Shown here: piece by piece, positions 7,856 through 16,062 of the stretch
Layout: each line of letters opens with the position of its first letter
Position numbering within the stretch: the stretch's first letter is position 1
Source: Firm-04 sp003446315
Lineage (GTDB): Bacteria > Bacillota > Clostridia > Oscillospirales > Ruminococcaceae
Assembly (NCBI GenBank): GCA_946530355.1
Contig: CAMNAB010000013.1
Span: 1 to 37,085, forward strand
Direction: 5' to 3'
DNA length: 37,085 bases
Program-made: the position numbers and the translations under genes
Notes under the pieces: generated by a model
The model's database searches: none
What the model was told of the DNA's origin: nothing
What the model saw: only the letters and a program-made list of their open reading frames with translations

Positions 7856-10473
7856 TATGCGTTCCAGCTTTCGATGGATTCCAATACCTTTGCGAGCTTT
7901 TCTTTCGCTTTTGCGAGCTTTTCACGCTCTGCCTGAATCAGATGCGCAGGCGCTTTTTCGCAGAAGCCCTGATTGTTCAGTTTGCCCTGAATGATGCTGA
8001 TATCCTTGCGGACTTTCGCTTCTTCCTTGGCAAGTCTTGCAAGCTCCTTCTCCTTATCAACCAGTTCTTCCATCGGGATGAAGATTCTTGCACAGTCGGT
8101 CACGGCGGTCAATGCATTCTTGAACTTGTAATCCTGACCGAATTCCAGCTCCGATGCACCCACCATATTCTCAAAGAAGATGCTGTTTGCAGAGAACAGG
8201 TCAACATCCAGTGTCTCAAAATACATCTTTGCTTTGACAGAATTCGGTACATTCAGCTCTGTGCGGCTCATGCGGACTGCCTTGATCGCAGCGATGACCT
8301 TTTCAAAATCAGCCGCGTTCTTGCCGAAGTCCAGTGCAGGATCATAAACCGGATAATTTTCCAGAATAATCATGCTTTCGCGGTCTGTCAGCACCTGCCA
8401 GATCTCCTCTGTGATGAACGGCATGAACGGATGCAGCAGCTTCAGCATACCGCGCAGTACCCACACCAGAACTTGTTCCGCAGAGGACTTGCTTTCGCCG
8501 CCTGCGCGCATTCTCGGCTTGGTCAGCTCGATGTACCAGTCGCAGTAAACATCCCAGATGAAATCATACAGCTTTGTGGATGCAACACCCAGTTCAAAGT
8601 GATCCAGATTGTCATTGACATCCTTTGCAAGCTGATTGAACTTTGTGACGATCCACTGATCTTCCATGCGGAGTTTCTCCGGCAGACCGACAAACTTGAA
8701 GTCATCCGGAAGATTCATCATAACGAATCTCGATGCGTTCCACAGCTTGTTTGCAAAGTTACGCGCTGCCTTGACCTTGTCATCTGTAAAGCGCATATCG
8801 TTTCCGGGCGAGTTGCCGGTTGCGAGCATGAAGCGCAGCGCATCTGCGCCGTAGGTATCAATGATCTCCAGCGGATCAATACCGTTGCCGAGCGACTTGG
8901 ACATCTTTCTGCCCTGTGCGTCACGGACAAGACCGTGAATCAGAACATGCTTGAACGGCACTTCATCCATGTTTTCCATTGCTGCAACGATCATTCTGGA
9001 TACCCAGAAGGTGATGATATCATAACCCGTCACGAGCGTATCCGTCGGGTAGAAATATTGCAGATCATCGGTCTTTTCCGGCCAGCCGAGCGTGGAGAAC
9101 GGCCACAGCGCAGACGAGAACCAAGTATCGAGCGAATCCGGATCCTGACGCATCGGCTTGCCGCACTTCGGGCAGACCGCGCTGCTTTCCTTTGTTACGG
9201 TCAGCTCACCGCAGTCATCGCAGTAGAATGCCGGAATCTGATGTCCCCACCAGAGCTGACGGGAGATACACCAGTCGCGGATATCTTCCATCCAGTTGAA
9301 ATAGAGCTTGTCAAAGCGCTCCGGCACAAACTTGATTCTGCCGTCACGCACAGCCTCGATCGCCGGTTTTGCCAGCTCATCCATCTTGACGAACCACTGG
9401 AGCGAAACACGCGGTTCAACGGTCGTGCCGCAGCGGTAGCAGGTGCCGACATTGTGGACATGCGGTTCCACTTTGACAAGGAAGCCGCCTTCCTTGAGGT
9501 CTTCCAGAATCGCTTTTCTTGCTTCATAACGATCCATGCCTGCATACTTCGGATAGTCTTCCGTGATCTTTGCATCATCGGTCATCACGTTGATGACTTC
9601 GAGATTGTGACGCTGACCGACCATGAAGTCATTGGGATCGTGTGCCGGCGTGATCTTCACGACACCGGTACCGAAATCCATATCGACATAGCTGTCTGCG
9701 ACAACCGGGATCTCTCTGCCGACCAGCGGAAGGATCAGCGTTTTGCCGATGACATTCTTATAGCGGACATCCTTCGGGTTGACTGCAACGGCGGTATCGC
9801 CCAGCAGCGTCTCCGGACGGGTGGTTGCAAGGAACATATAGCCGGAGCCGTCCTTGAACGGATAGCGCAGATGCCAGAAGCTGCCTTCCTGCTCCTCATA
9901 GGTGACCTCTGCATTGGAGATGGAAGTCAGGCAGTGCGGGCACCAGTTGATGATGCGCTCACCGCGGTAAATATAGCCTTTTTCATAGTAATTGATGAAG
10001 ACATCTTTTACGGCTTCGGAGCAGCCCTCATCCATTGTGAAGCGCTCACGCTCCCAGTCGCAGGAAGAACCGAGCTTCTGAAGCTGCTTGTCGATTCTGC
10101 CGGCATACTGCTCCTTCCACTTCCATGCACGCTCCATGAAAGCCTCTCTGCCGAGATCTGCTTTGGTGAGTCCCTCTTTGCGCAGTGCTTCCACGATCTT
10201 TGCTTCTGTTGCGATGGCAGCGTGATCGGTACCCGGCAGCCACAGTGTCGAGAAGCCGCTCATGCGCTTCCAGCGGATCAGGATATCCTGCAAGGTCTCA
10301 TCCAGTGCATGACCCATGTGAAGCTGTCCCGTGACATTCGGGGGCGGAATCACAATGGTATACGGGATCTTTTTGGGATCGGGTTCTGCGTGGAAGCACC
10401 GGTTTACCATCCATTCGTGATAAATTCGGTCTTCGAACGCGCCGGGATCATAGTTTTTTGCGAGTTCCTTCAA
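7855..10473 (-). CDS. valS: Valyl-tRNA synthetase
   Basis: Class I aminoacyl-tRNA synthetase (872 residues) that charges tRNA-Val. It shows the HMGH signature (about 52-55, in PPNVTGQLHMGHAL), a zinc-ribbon-like Cys set (CDDCG...CPKCG) and GRKMSKSLGNG near residue 520. A basic coiled-coil arm forms the C-terminus, as usual for ValRS. I place the start at a TTG codon (10471-10473), with AGGAG nine bases upstream. The frame stays open further up, but there it runs through the T-box leader and its terminator, so the longer reading is not a real N-terminus. Expression should rise when uncharged tRNA-Val accumulates. Confidence 0.96.
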   Translation of the reverse strand: MKELAKNYDPGAFEDRIYHEWMVNRCFHAEPDPKKIPYTIVIPPPNVTGQLHMGHALDETLQDILIRWKRMSGFSTLWLPGTDHAAIATEAKIVEALRKEGLTKADLGREAFMERAWKWKEQYAGRIDKQLQKLGSSCDWERERFTMDEGCSEAVKDVFINYYEKGYIYRGERIINWCPHCLTSISNAEVTYEEQEGSFWHLRYPFKDGSGYMFLATTRPETLLGDTAVAVNPKDVRYKNVIGKTLILPLVGREIPVVADSYVDMDFGTGVVKITPAHDPNDFMVGQRHNLEVINVMTDDAKITEDYPKYAGMDRYEARKAILEDLKEGGFLVKVEPHVHNVGTCYRCGTTVEPRVSLQWFVKMDELAKPAIEAVRDGRIKFVPERFDKLYFNWMEDIRDWCISRQLWWGHQIPAFYCDDCGELTVTKESSAVCPKCGKPMRQDPDSLDTWFSSALWPFSTLGWPEKTDDLQYFYPTDTLVTGYDIITFWVSRMIVAAMENMDEVPFKHVLIHGLVRDAQGRKMSKSLGNGIDPLEIIDTYGADALRFMLATGNSPGNDMRFTDDKVKAARNFANKLWNASRFVMMNLPDDFKFVGLPEKLRMEDQWIVTKFNQLAKDVNDNLDHFELGVASTKLYDFIWDVYCDWYIELTKPRMRAGGESKSSAEQVLVWVLRGMLKLLHPFMPFITEEIWQVLTDRESMIILENYPVYDPALDFGKNAADFEKVIAAIKAVRMSRTELNVPNSVKAKMYFETLDVDLFSANSIFFENMVGASELEFGQDYKFKNALTAVTDCARIFIPMEELVDKEKELARLAKEEAKVRKDISIIQGKLNNQGFCEKAPAHLIQAEREKLAKAKEKLAKVLESIESWNA

Positions 10474-10830
10474 AATAATCAGCTCCTTTTTGATTGGCTG
10501 CGCGGCATATTGGCATATAAAAATCGCCCTGAACGCAGCAACTTCTGCTTGTTCAGGGCGAATCCGATCGGTTGATATGGGATCCGCGGTACCACCTGAA
10601 TTCGGACGGCTCAGGAAAGCTGAGTCATTCCGCACTCTTTCCGGCAGCGCATGACTGCCTGTCCGTTGACGGCGGACAACCCGTCAGACGGTTCTCCGAT
10701 TTGACATCGGCTTTCCCGTCTGCTGCTCGGAACGCGACTTCGATGCGCAGCGGGAACACTTTCACCTGCCGTGTTCTCTCTGTACCGCTGTGGGGCATGT
10801 ACTACTCGTTCGTCATGGCATTTACAGATA
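10474..10830 (-). ncRNA. T-box leader of valS
   Basis: tRNA-sensing leader RNA on the minus strand. The conserved T-box sequence GGTGGTACCGCGG (10584-10596) precedes a terminator. Stem I begins with GAACGAGUAGU and closes with CGUUC. The best specifier codon is GUC (Val, 10738-10736), in the right side of the specifier loop. Uncharged tRNA-Val would pair with the specifier and the T-box, form the antiterminator and allow valS transcription. The specifier call comes from reading by eye, without a covariance model. Confidence 0.93.
10517..10561 (-). terminator. Regulated T-box terminator upstream of valS
   Basis: An 11-bp perfect stem (10524-10534 with 10551-10561) is followed on the minus strand by a T-run. 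It competes with the antiterminator that contains the T-box sequence. Confidence 0.92.
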
Positions 10831-10835
10831 AAATT

Positions 10836-10864
10836 ATTATATCAGGCAAATGCCGAATCGTCAA
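10836..10864 (-). promoter_or_regulatory. Sigma-A promoter of the valS T-box transcript
   Basis: On the minus strand TTGACG, a 17-bp spacer and TATAAT (10841-10836). Transcription would begin near 10829. Confidence 0.85.
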
Positions 10865-10915
10865 GCATTTTCCTCATTTTCGGCGTTTTGCACAATCTCT
10901 TTCGCCGATTATTGG

Positions 10916-10944
10916 TTGACAAAACCGCCTGCATATGTTAAAAT
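10916..10944 (+). promoter_or_regulatory. Sigma-A promoter of the small membrane peptide gene
   Basis: TTGACA (10916-10921), a 17-bp spacer and TAAAAT (10939-10944), divergent from the valS promoter and 60 nt before the start at 11004. Confidence 0.8.
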
Positions 10945-11003
10945 AGAACCGGATTCCGAAATAAGAAACAGAGCAACTGCTTTGGTATGAATAGGAGAGC
11001 AAT

Positions 11004-11177
11004 ATGTTAGAGATTTGTTTGACGGCGGCATCCTTGCCGATGGGTGATGATACGCCGATCTGGCTTTATGCGCTGCTCGGCGGCGGTGCTGTTGCTGCGC
11101 TGGTTGTGGTCAGCCTGATGGGAAAGAAGCAAAAGGGCAGCGGCAGCCGGAAACAACCGCCGCAGAAAAGATCATAA
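11004..11177 (+). CDS. 57-residue single-span membrane peptide resembling a sortase-anchor tail
   Basis: I do not recognise a named family. The gene has a good promoter and AGGAG before its ATG. The peptide has a short N-terminus with LPMGDDTP, one hydrophobic span (IWLYALLGGGAVAALVVVSL) and a Lys/Arg-rich end (GKKQKGSGSRKQ). That order of polar turn, span and basic tail is how LPXTG cell-wall anchors end, but the Thr-Gly of the motif is missing and there is no exported domain in front. It may be a small membrane protein, or a remnant of a surface protein. No terminator separates it from the sulfhydrylase gene 81 nt downstream, so they may share a transcript. Confidence 0.65.
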   Translation: MLEICLTAASLPMGDDTPIWLYALLGGGAVAALVVVSLMGKKQKGSGSRKQPPQKRS

Positions 11178-11258
11178 AACAGAAAGCACTTCGCAGAAAA
11201 TCAGAATGCGGCATCATGTCCGCAAACGATAATTTTTTATTCACAGGAGGATTCTATC

Positions 11259-12524
11259 ATGAAAATCGAAACACAATGCCTGCACGCGGGATATACGCCC
11301 GGAAACGGAGATCCCAGAGTCGTCCCGATCGTACAGAGCACAACCTATACATTCGATTCTACTGCACATATTGCTGCACTGTTCGATATGCCGACGGAAC
11401 CGATCTATTCCCGGTTTGCAAACCCCACAGTGGATGCGGTTGAAAAGAAAATCGCTGCACTGGAAGGCGGCGTGGGCGCAATGTGCACCACAAGCGGTCA
11501 GGCAGCAAGTCTGCTTTCGATCCTGAATGTCTGCAATGCCGGCGACAGCTTCATTTCCACCGGTACCATCTACGGCGGCACGGTCAATCTGTTTGCCGTG
11601 ACCCTCAAGCGCTTCGGCATTGAGTGCATCTTTGTCGATCAGGAAGCAAGCAGAGAGGAACTGCAAAAGGCAATCAAGCCGAACACCCGCTGCGTTTTCG
11701 GTGAAACACTCGCAAATCCGGCACTTTCTGTTCTGGATATCAAGAAGTTTGCAGACTTTGCACACGATAACGGTCTGCCGCTGATTATTGATAATACATT
11801 CCCGACTCCGATCCTTTGCCGTCCGATCGAGCACGGCGCGGATATTGTGATCCACTCCACAACAAAATATATGGACGGTCATGCCGTACAGGGCGGCGGT
11901 GTCATCGTGGACGGCGGTCACTTCAACTGGGATAACGGCAAATTCCCGGAGTTTACGGAGCCGGATGAGAGCTATCACGGCGTTTGCTATGTCCGTGAAT
12001 TCGGCAATATGGCTTATATCATCAAGGCAAGAATGCAGCTCATGCGTGATTTCGGCTGCTATCCGAGCGCAACCGCAGCATTTTATCTCAATCTCGGTCT
12101 GGAAACACTGGCAATCCGCATGAAGCAGTATTGCATCAATGCACAGAAAGTCGCTGAATTCCTGCAGAGCCGTCCGGAAGTGGAATCGGTCAGCTATCCG
12201 GGTCTGAAGAGTGATCCTTACTATGACCGTGCAAAGGAATATCTGCCGGACGGATGCAGCGGTGTCATTTCGTTTGTCATCAAGGGCGGCAGAACAACGG
12301 CGATGAACTGGATGGATTCGCTGAAACTGGCATCCAATGTCGTGCATGTTGCGGATATTCGTACCTGCGTGCTGCATCCGGCATCTGAAACACACCGTCA
12401 GCTTACCGATGAGCAGCTCATTGCAGCAGGCATCAATGCCGGTATGATCCGGTTGTCTGTCGGTCTGGAAAATGTCGATGATATCATCGAAGATCTCACA
12501 CAGGCGTTTGAAGCAGTTCAGTAA
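11259..12524 (+). CDS. metY: O-acetylhomoserine sulfhydrylase (Cys/Met metabolism PLP enzyme)
   Basis: Cytoplasmic PLP-dependent enzyme of 421 residues that joins O-acetylhomoserine and sulfide to make homocysteine in methionine synthesis. AGGAGG precedes the ATG. Family features are the early THxGY-like opening (QCLHAGYTPGNGDPR), the YSRFANPT motif, the TSGQAA turn, the IIDNTFPTP strand that binds the cofactor, and the PLP lysine K203 in HSTTKYMDGH. The length fits MetY better than the ~380 residues of MetB/MetC. A cystathionine gamma-synthase role cannot be excluded from sequence alone. A terminator follows directly. Confidence 0.88.
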   Translation: MKIETQCLHAGYTPGNGDPRVVPIVQSTTYTFDSTAHIAALFDMPTEPIYSRFANPTVDAVEKKIAALEGGVGAMCTTSGQAASLLSILNVCNAGDSFISTGTIYGGTVNLFAVTLKRFGIECIFVDQEASREELQKAIKPNTRCVFGETLANPALSVLDIKKFADFAHDNGLPLIIDNTFPTPILCRPIEHGADIVIHSTTKYMDGHAVQGGGVIVDGGHFNWDNGKFPEFTEPDESYHGVCYVREFGNMAYIIKARMQLMRDFGCYPSATAAFYLNLGLETLAIRMKQYCINAQKVAEFLQSRPEVESVSYPGLKSDPYYDRAKEYLPDGCSGVISFVIKGGRTTAMNWMDSLKLASNVVHVADIRTCVLHPASETHRQLTDEQLIAAGINAGMIRLSVGLENVDDIIEDLTQAFEAVQ

Positions 12525-12533
12525 AGCATATCA

Positions 12534-12567
12534 ATCGGGGGAAGACGCGCTTTTCCCCCGATTTTTC
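12534..12567 (+). terminator. Intrinsic terminator of metY
   Basis: A 10-bp stem (12534-12543 with 12553-12562) is followed by TTTT. Confidence 0.9.
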
Positions 12568-12571
12568 ATAT

Positions 12572-12608
12572 AAAAAAACAATCCCCCGTATGCATGCACA
12601 CGGGGGAT
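12572..12608 (-). terminator. Intrinsic terminator of the three-repeat dockerin gene
   Basis: A 9-bp stem (12581-12589 with 12600-12608) is followed on the minus strand by a run of seven T. It is separate from, and next to, the metY terminator. Confidence 0.9.
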
Positions 12609-12619
12609 CATCATGAAGA

Positions 12620-14512
12620 TTACTTTTCCAGATCGGAATACGGAATCATCATAGCTGCATATTTCAGGATCAGAACTGCGTCTGCTGAATTGATGTTGCC
12701 GTCATGGGTGACATCTGCATTCAGGCTGCCCTGAACGGACAGGATCGCATCTGCATCCTCAGCACCGAAGCGTGCGATCAGAACTGCATCTGCAACGTCA
12801 ATGTCGCCGTCTTCGTTTGCATCGCCCCAAACGATTTTTGCGGGCGGTGTTGTTGTGGTCGTTGTGGTTGTTGTTGTGGTGACCGTTGTGGTTGTGGTGA
12901 CGACCGGTGCTTTGTCATAAAGCAGCGTCACTTTGTTCAGCGTGATCGAGTTGACGAGCTTATCATTCTTATCTGCGCCGTAGTAATAACCAAAGCCCAG
13001 ATTGCCGTAAAGCAGATCAGGATCAACAGAATCCGGGATCAGGATCATGATATCCTGTGTTTTGCCTGCATCCAGAACAGCATACTGCATCTGCGTATAC
13101 TGCTTGGAAGATGCCTTATCAGAGATGGTGATGCCGAAGACCAGCTTCTTGATCTCAGACGGGCAGCTCAGAGAGAAGACCACAGCCTGGAGCTTGTCAT
13201 TTTCTGCAAGATCCATGTCTGCAAAATCCATGCTTGCTGTATTGGTCTTGTCATCGCCCTGTGTCAGCTTGGTGCCCTGTGTGAAGCTCACAACATCCGA
13301 AACCGGAACGGTCTCCTCGATGGTGTAAGTGCAGGTTGCAGATTCCAGTGTGACGGATTCCAGCGGTGTGTAGCCGTCTTCCTTGTTGTCGCCGTACCAG
13401 AACTGCATCGAAACAGCATCCATGCCCTTTGCGGTGACATATTCCTTGATGTCATCCGGCACATCCCATGTGACATCTGCCCATTTGCCGCAGTCTGTGA
13501 GGGTGGTGCCTTCGCCGATCGCGCAGAGGTCATCAATTTCGACATCACTGGTATCCAGCGGGTTGCCGTCTTCGTCTGCGCCGTGCTCATTGTACCAGTA
13601 ACCCTTCTTGGTATCGGGGTCTTTGCAGTGTGTCAGCCAGTATTCGGAATCGGCAGGCGACTTATATGCAACATTCAGACCGATACCGTACATGAATGTA
13701 TCCATGTTGGTTTCAGAAGAAACAGAGAAACCGAACGATTCGATTGTGATTTTCTGGTTGGAGTTTGCTGCCGGCAGACCGAACTCATCATAAGTGATCT
13801 TTCTGCTGTTGATCGGATCGCCTTCTTTCCATGTGGAAGCACCGGTCTCATCCAGATAAGAATCTTCATCGGAACCGGCGGTCAGCAGTGCACCGATATC
13901 ATCCGCAGTACCTGTCAGCGTGGTTTTGAGTGTATAGGTGCCGTCGCCGTTGTCTGTCATGGTATGGGAACCGCTTTTTTCCGCGCTGCTGCTCGGTGTT
14001 GTCGGGTTGGTTGAGGGGCTGCTGCTTTCGTTTGCAACAACCTTGTCGAGTGTCAGGGTACCGGAACTGTAGTAGTTGCGGAATTCGAATTTGCCCGGAT
14101 ATTTATCCGATTTGGGTGTGTAGCTGAGTTTGTACTTTGACAGATCCACTTTGATCGGTGTGGAAACATTTGCTTCCAGCGTTGTTTCAACGCCGCCGCC
14201 GTCGCCTTCCACGAACTTGCCGTTGAGCATTTCCAGCCAGTACGGATCAACCGATGTGCCGATACCCATGCCGTAAGTGAAACCGCCGGCTTTGGATGAT
14301 GTCACATAGAACGTCAGCGATTCTACCGGTGAAGATGCAGAACCGAAGTCTGCAAAATAGCCGGTATACTTACCGTCAACCGCGATTCTCTCCCCCACTT
14401 TCACGGTTGTTGCTGCCGAGACCTGCATTGCAGGAAACGTCAGTGCAGATGCTGCCATGATGGTTGACAGCGCGGCAGAAAGGAATTTTCTGCCAATGGT
14501 GTTTGTGTGCAT
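12620..14512 (-). CDS. Secreted three-repeat protein with Thr-rich linker and dockerin, no known catalytic domain
   Basis: Exported cellulosome component of 630 residues. A signal peptide ends near residue 33 (MQVSA). No glycosidase motif is visible. Three related beta-rich segments lie at about 35-162, 188-397 and 408-533. Each pairs a core strand (GFTYGMGI, FMYGIGLN, LVFGITIS) with a closing strand (SSGTLTLDKV, PLESVTLESA, VNSITLNKV), and the second is longer because of Asp/Gly-rich loops. These may be carbohydrate-binding modules of the kind common in ruminococcal dockerin proteins of unknown function. A Thr-only linker (about 539-556) leads to a dockerin (WGDANEDGDIDVADAV; second loop DVTHDGNINSADAV). 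AAGGGG lies seven bases before the ATG. Confidence 0.9.
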   Translation of the reverse strand: MHTNTIGRKFLSAALSTIMAASALTFPAMQVSAATTVKVGERIAVDGKYTGYFADFGSASSPVESLTFYVTSSKAGGFTYGMGIGTSVDPYWLEMLNGKFVEGDGGGVETTLEANVSTPIKVDLSKYKLSYTPKSDKYPGKFEFRNYYSSGTLTLDKVVANESSSPSTNPTTPSSSAEKSGSHTMTDNGDGTYTLKTTLTGTADDIGALLTAGSDEDSYLDETGASTWKEGDPINSRKITYDEFGLPAANSNQKITIESFGFSVSSETNMDTFMYGIGLNVAYKSPADSEYWLTHCKDPDTKKGYWYNEHGADEDGNPLDTSDVEIDDLCAIGEGTTLTDCGKWADVTWDVPDDIKEYVTAKGMDAVSMQFWYGDNKEDGYTPLESVTLESATCTYTIEETVPVSDVVSFTQGTKLTQGDDKTNTASMDFADMDLAENDKLQAVVFSLSCPSEIKKLVFGITISDKASSKQYTQMQYAVLDAGKTQDIMILIPDSVDPDLLYGNLGFGYYYGADKNDKLVNSITLNKVTLLYDKAPVVTTTTTVTTTTTTTTTTTPPAKIVWGDANEDGDIDVADAVLIARFGAEDADAILSVQGSLNADVTHDGNINSADAVLILKYAAMMIPYSDLEK

Positions 14513-14530
14513 AGATATACCCCTTCCTAT

Positions 14531-14548
14531 CGGGCTTTTATCAGCCCG
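14531..14548 (-). other. Small hairpin in the leader of the three-repeat dockerin gene
   Basis: A 6-bp GC-rich stem (14531-14536 with 14543-14548) sits just upstream of the ribosome binding site on the minus strand. There is no T-run. It may affect mRNA stability or translation. Confidence 0.35.
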
Positions 14549-14690
14549 TTAATATCTTCATCATACCATAATAATATGAATATTCTGTGAATTTTTGGTA
14601 TTGCTGACAGAAAAAATTGAACATGTGCCCCTTTTTGATGGTAAAAGATCATTCTAATTCAAATTTCAGGCAAAAAATTTTGAAAAGCTC

Positions 14691-14719
14691 TTTACTTTTA
14701 CAGACTAATGTGTTAAAAT
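14691..14719 (+). promoter_or_regulatory. Probable promoter of yerC
   Basis: TTTACT (14691-14696), a 17-bp spacer and TAAAAT (14714-14719), 45 nt before the start of the YerC gene. Confidence 0.65.
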
Positions 14720-14763
14720 AAACTTACAGCAAACCGTTACCGACTGATAAGGAGGCTTGTTCC

Positions 14764-15090
14764 ATGTTCAAACCAATGGATACCGAACATCTGAATGACT
14801 TATATGAAGCTTTTGCCGTGCTCGAAACTGCAGAGGAGATCGCTATGTTTATGCAGGATCTCTGTACACCGCAGGAGCTGGTTGCCATTGCCCAGCGCTA
14901 TCAGATCGCAAAGCTTCTCTCGGAAGACTGCCGCTATGCCGAGATCGTGGAGAAAACCGGCACCAGTACCGCTACCATCAGCCGCGTAAACCGTTCATTG
15001 AGCATGGTCAGCTCCGGCGGCTATGCCATTGTCTTTGACCGGCTCCGCAAAAAGAAAGCTGCTGCGGAAAACGGAGAAGCGGCAGAATGA
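14764..15090 (+). CDS. yerC: YerC/YecD family TrpR-related DNA-binding protein
   Basis: Predicted cytoplasmic regulator of 108 residues in the TrpR-like superfamily. AAGGAGG precedes the ATG. The helical core (about 10-95) has the family segment CTPQELVAIAQRYQIAKLL, followed by a helix-turn-helix (YAEIVEKTGTSTATISRVNR). The end is Lys/Ala/Glu-rich and probably disordered. No tryptophan-synthesis gene is nearby and the ligand of this family is not known to me. The stop overlaps the start of the methyltransferase gene (ATGA), so the two are translationally coupled. Confidence 0.92.
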   Translation: MFKPMDTEHLNDLYEAFAVLETAEEIAMFMQDLCTPQELVAIAQRYQIAKLLSEDCRYAEIVEKTGTSTATISRVNRSLSMVSSGGYAIVFDRLRKKKAAAENGEAAE

Positions 15091-15872
15091 GCAGTTACGG
15101 CGTTTTTGCGCAGTATTATGATGCTTTGACCGAGAATGTGCAGTATGCAGAACGTGCAAAGCAGCTTCACCGGCTGCTGGTGAAATATGAGCGTCCGGAT
15201 ATGCCGGAACAGATTTTGATTGATCTTGCATGCGGCACAGGCTCACTTTCCGAAGCACTTTCCAGACTCGGCTGGGATGTCATCGGCATTGATTCTTCTG
15301 AGGAAATGCTCAGTGAAGCGCTGGATAAAAAATATGACAGCGGCTTGCCGATCCAGTATCTCCGGCAGGATATCCGGAAGCTCGATATGTACGGCACGAT
15401 CAGCGCCGCAGTCTGTACGCTGGACAGCCTGAATCATCTGGCATCTGTTGATGACCTGAAAGCGGTGTTTTCCCGCGTCAACCTCTTTTCATATGAGGGA
15501 GCGCTGTTTTTGTTCGATGTCAATACCGCTTATAAGCATCGGTTTGTGCTGGCAGATCAATGCTTCGTTTATGAGCTGCCGGATGCGCTTTGTATCTGGC
15601 AAAACCATTTGCAGGATACTGCGCCGGATTATCCGGTCACCATCCAGCTCGATTTCTTTGAACATCTGGACGGCAGAAAGTATCTGCGGGATTCCGAGGA
15701 GTTTACGGAACGGATCTATCCGCCGGAAACCATCGAAAGGCTGCTTGCCGAAACCGGCTTTACGCTGCTGGAAGTGCTCGACGGCGATACATTTGCCGCA
15801 CCGACGGAAACAACGCAGCGTCTGCTTTATGTTGCCCGTGCAGCCGGCGGACAGCAAATGTCGGATGCGTGA
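15087..15872 (+). CDS. Class I SAM-dependent methyltransferase
   Basis: Protein of 261 residues with the Rossmann-like methyltransferase fold. Motif I is LIDLACGTGSLSEAL (about 34-48), followed by the acidic end of strand 2 (VIGIDSSEEML) and a motif near CTLDSLNHL. The substrate cannot be told from sequence; the family includes small-molecule, ubiquinone-like and RNA methyltransferases. The start overlaps the yerC stop by four bases, and a terminator follows, so yerC and this gene form a two-gene operon. Confidence 0.88.
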   Translation: MSSYGVFAQYYDALTENVQYAERAKQLHRLLVKYERPDMPEQILIDLACGTGSLSEALSRLGWDVIGIDSSEEMLSEALDKKYDSGLPIQYLRQDIRKLDMYGTISAAVCTLDSLNHLASVDDLKAVFSRVNLFSYEGALFLFDVNTAYKHRFVLADQCFVYELPDALCIWQNHLQDTAPDYPVTIQLDFFEHLDGRKYLRDSEEFTERIYPPETIERLLAETGFTLLEVLDGDTFAAPTETTQRLLYVARAAGGQQMSDA

Positions 15873-15903
15873 CGGTGCATCATCCTTTTTATAAATGACA
15901 ATG

Positions 15904-15935
15904 CCCGATGCTGTGAGGGTGCAGCATCGGGTTTC
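15904..15935 (+). terminator. Intrinsic terminator after the methyltransferase gene
   Basis: A perfect 10-bp stem (15904-15913 with 15922-15931) with an 8-nt loop is followed by TTT. Confidence 0.8.
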
Positions 15936-15936
15936 G

Positions 15937-15952
15937 TATATATATATATATA
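15937..15952. repeat. (TA)8 dinucleotide repeat
   Basis: Eight TA units lie between the methyltransferase terminator and the promoter of the cell-wall operon. Such tracts melt easily and can change length by slippage. Confidence 0.9.
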
Positions 15953-15985
15953 AGGAATATGCAAAGAATTGCCATATCCGGGTGC

Positions 15986-16015
15986 TTGACAGAAAATGCA
16001 GCGGTGTGTTATAAT
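15986..16015 (+). promoter_or_regulatory. Sigma-A promoter of the fha-rodA-pbpA-cotH operon
   Basis: TTGACA (15986-15991), an 18-bp spacer and TATAAT (16010-16015), about 48 nt before the FHA gene start. No terminator is visible until 21506. Confidence 0.85.
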
Positions 16016-16062
16016 TATATGATAGGCTTTTGAGAGCCAAACACTGGAAAGGATGTGTTTTC

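Noticed and set aside
7786..10575. A 929-codon open frame on the plus strand across valS
   Set aside because: It is antisense to a well-supported valS with all class I motifs; its translation is rich in Cys, His, Ile and Phe and matches nothing I know. Such shadows are common here because of codon bias.
10572..10919. A 115-codon plus-strand frame within the valS leader
   Set aside because: It overlaps the T-box RNA and both divergent promoters, so it is chance.
11241..12395. A 384-codon minus-strand frame over metY
   Set aside because: metY has an intact PLP site and AGGAGG; the reverse frame lacks both start signals and motifs.
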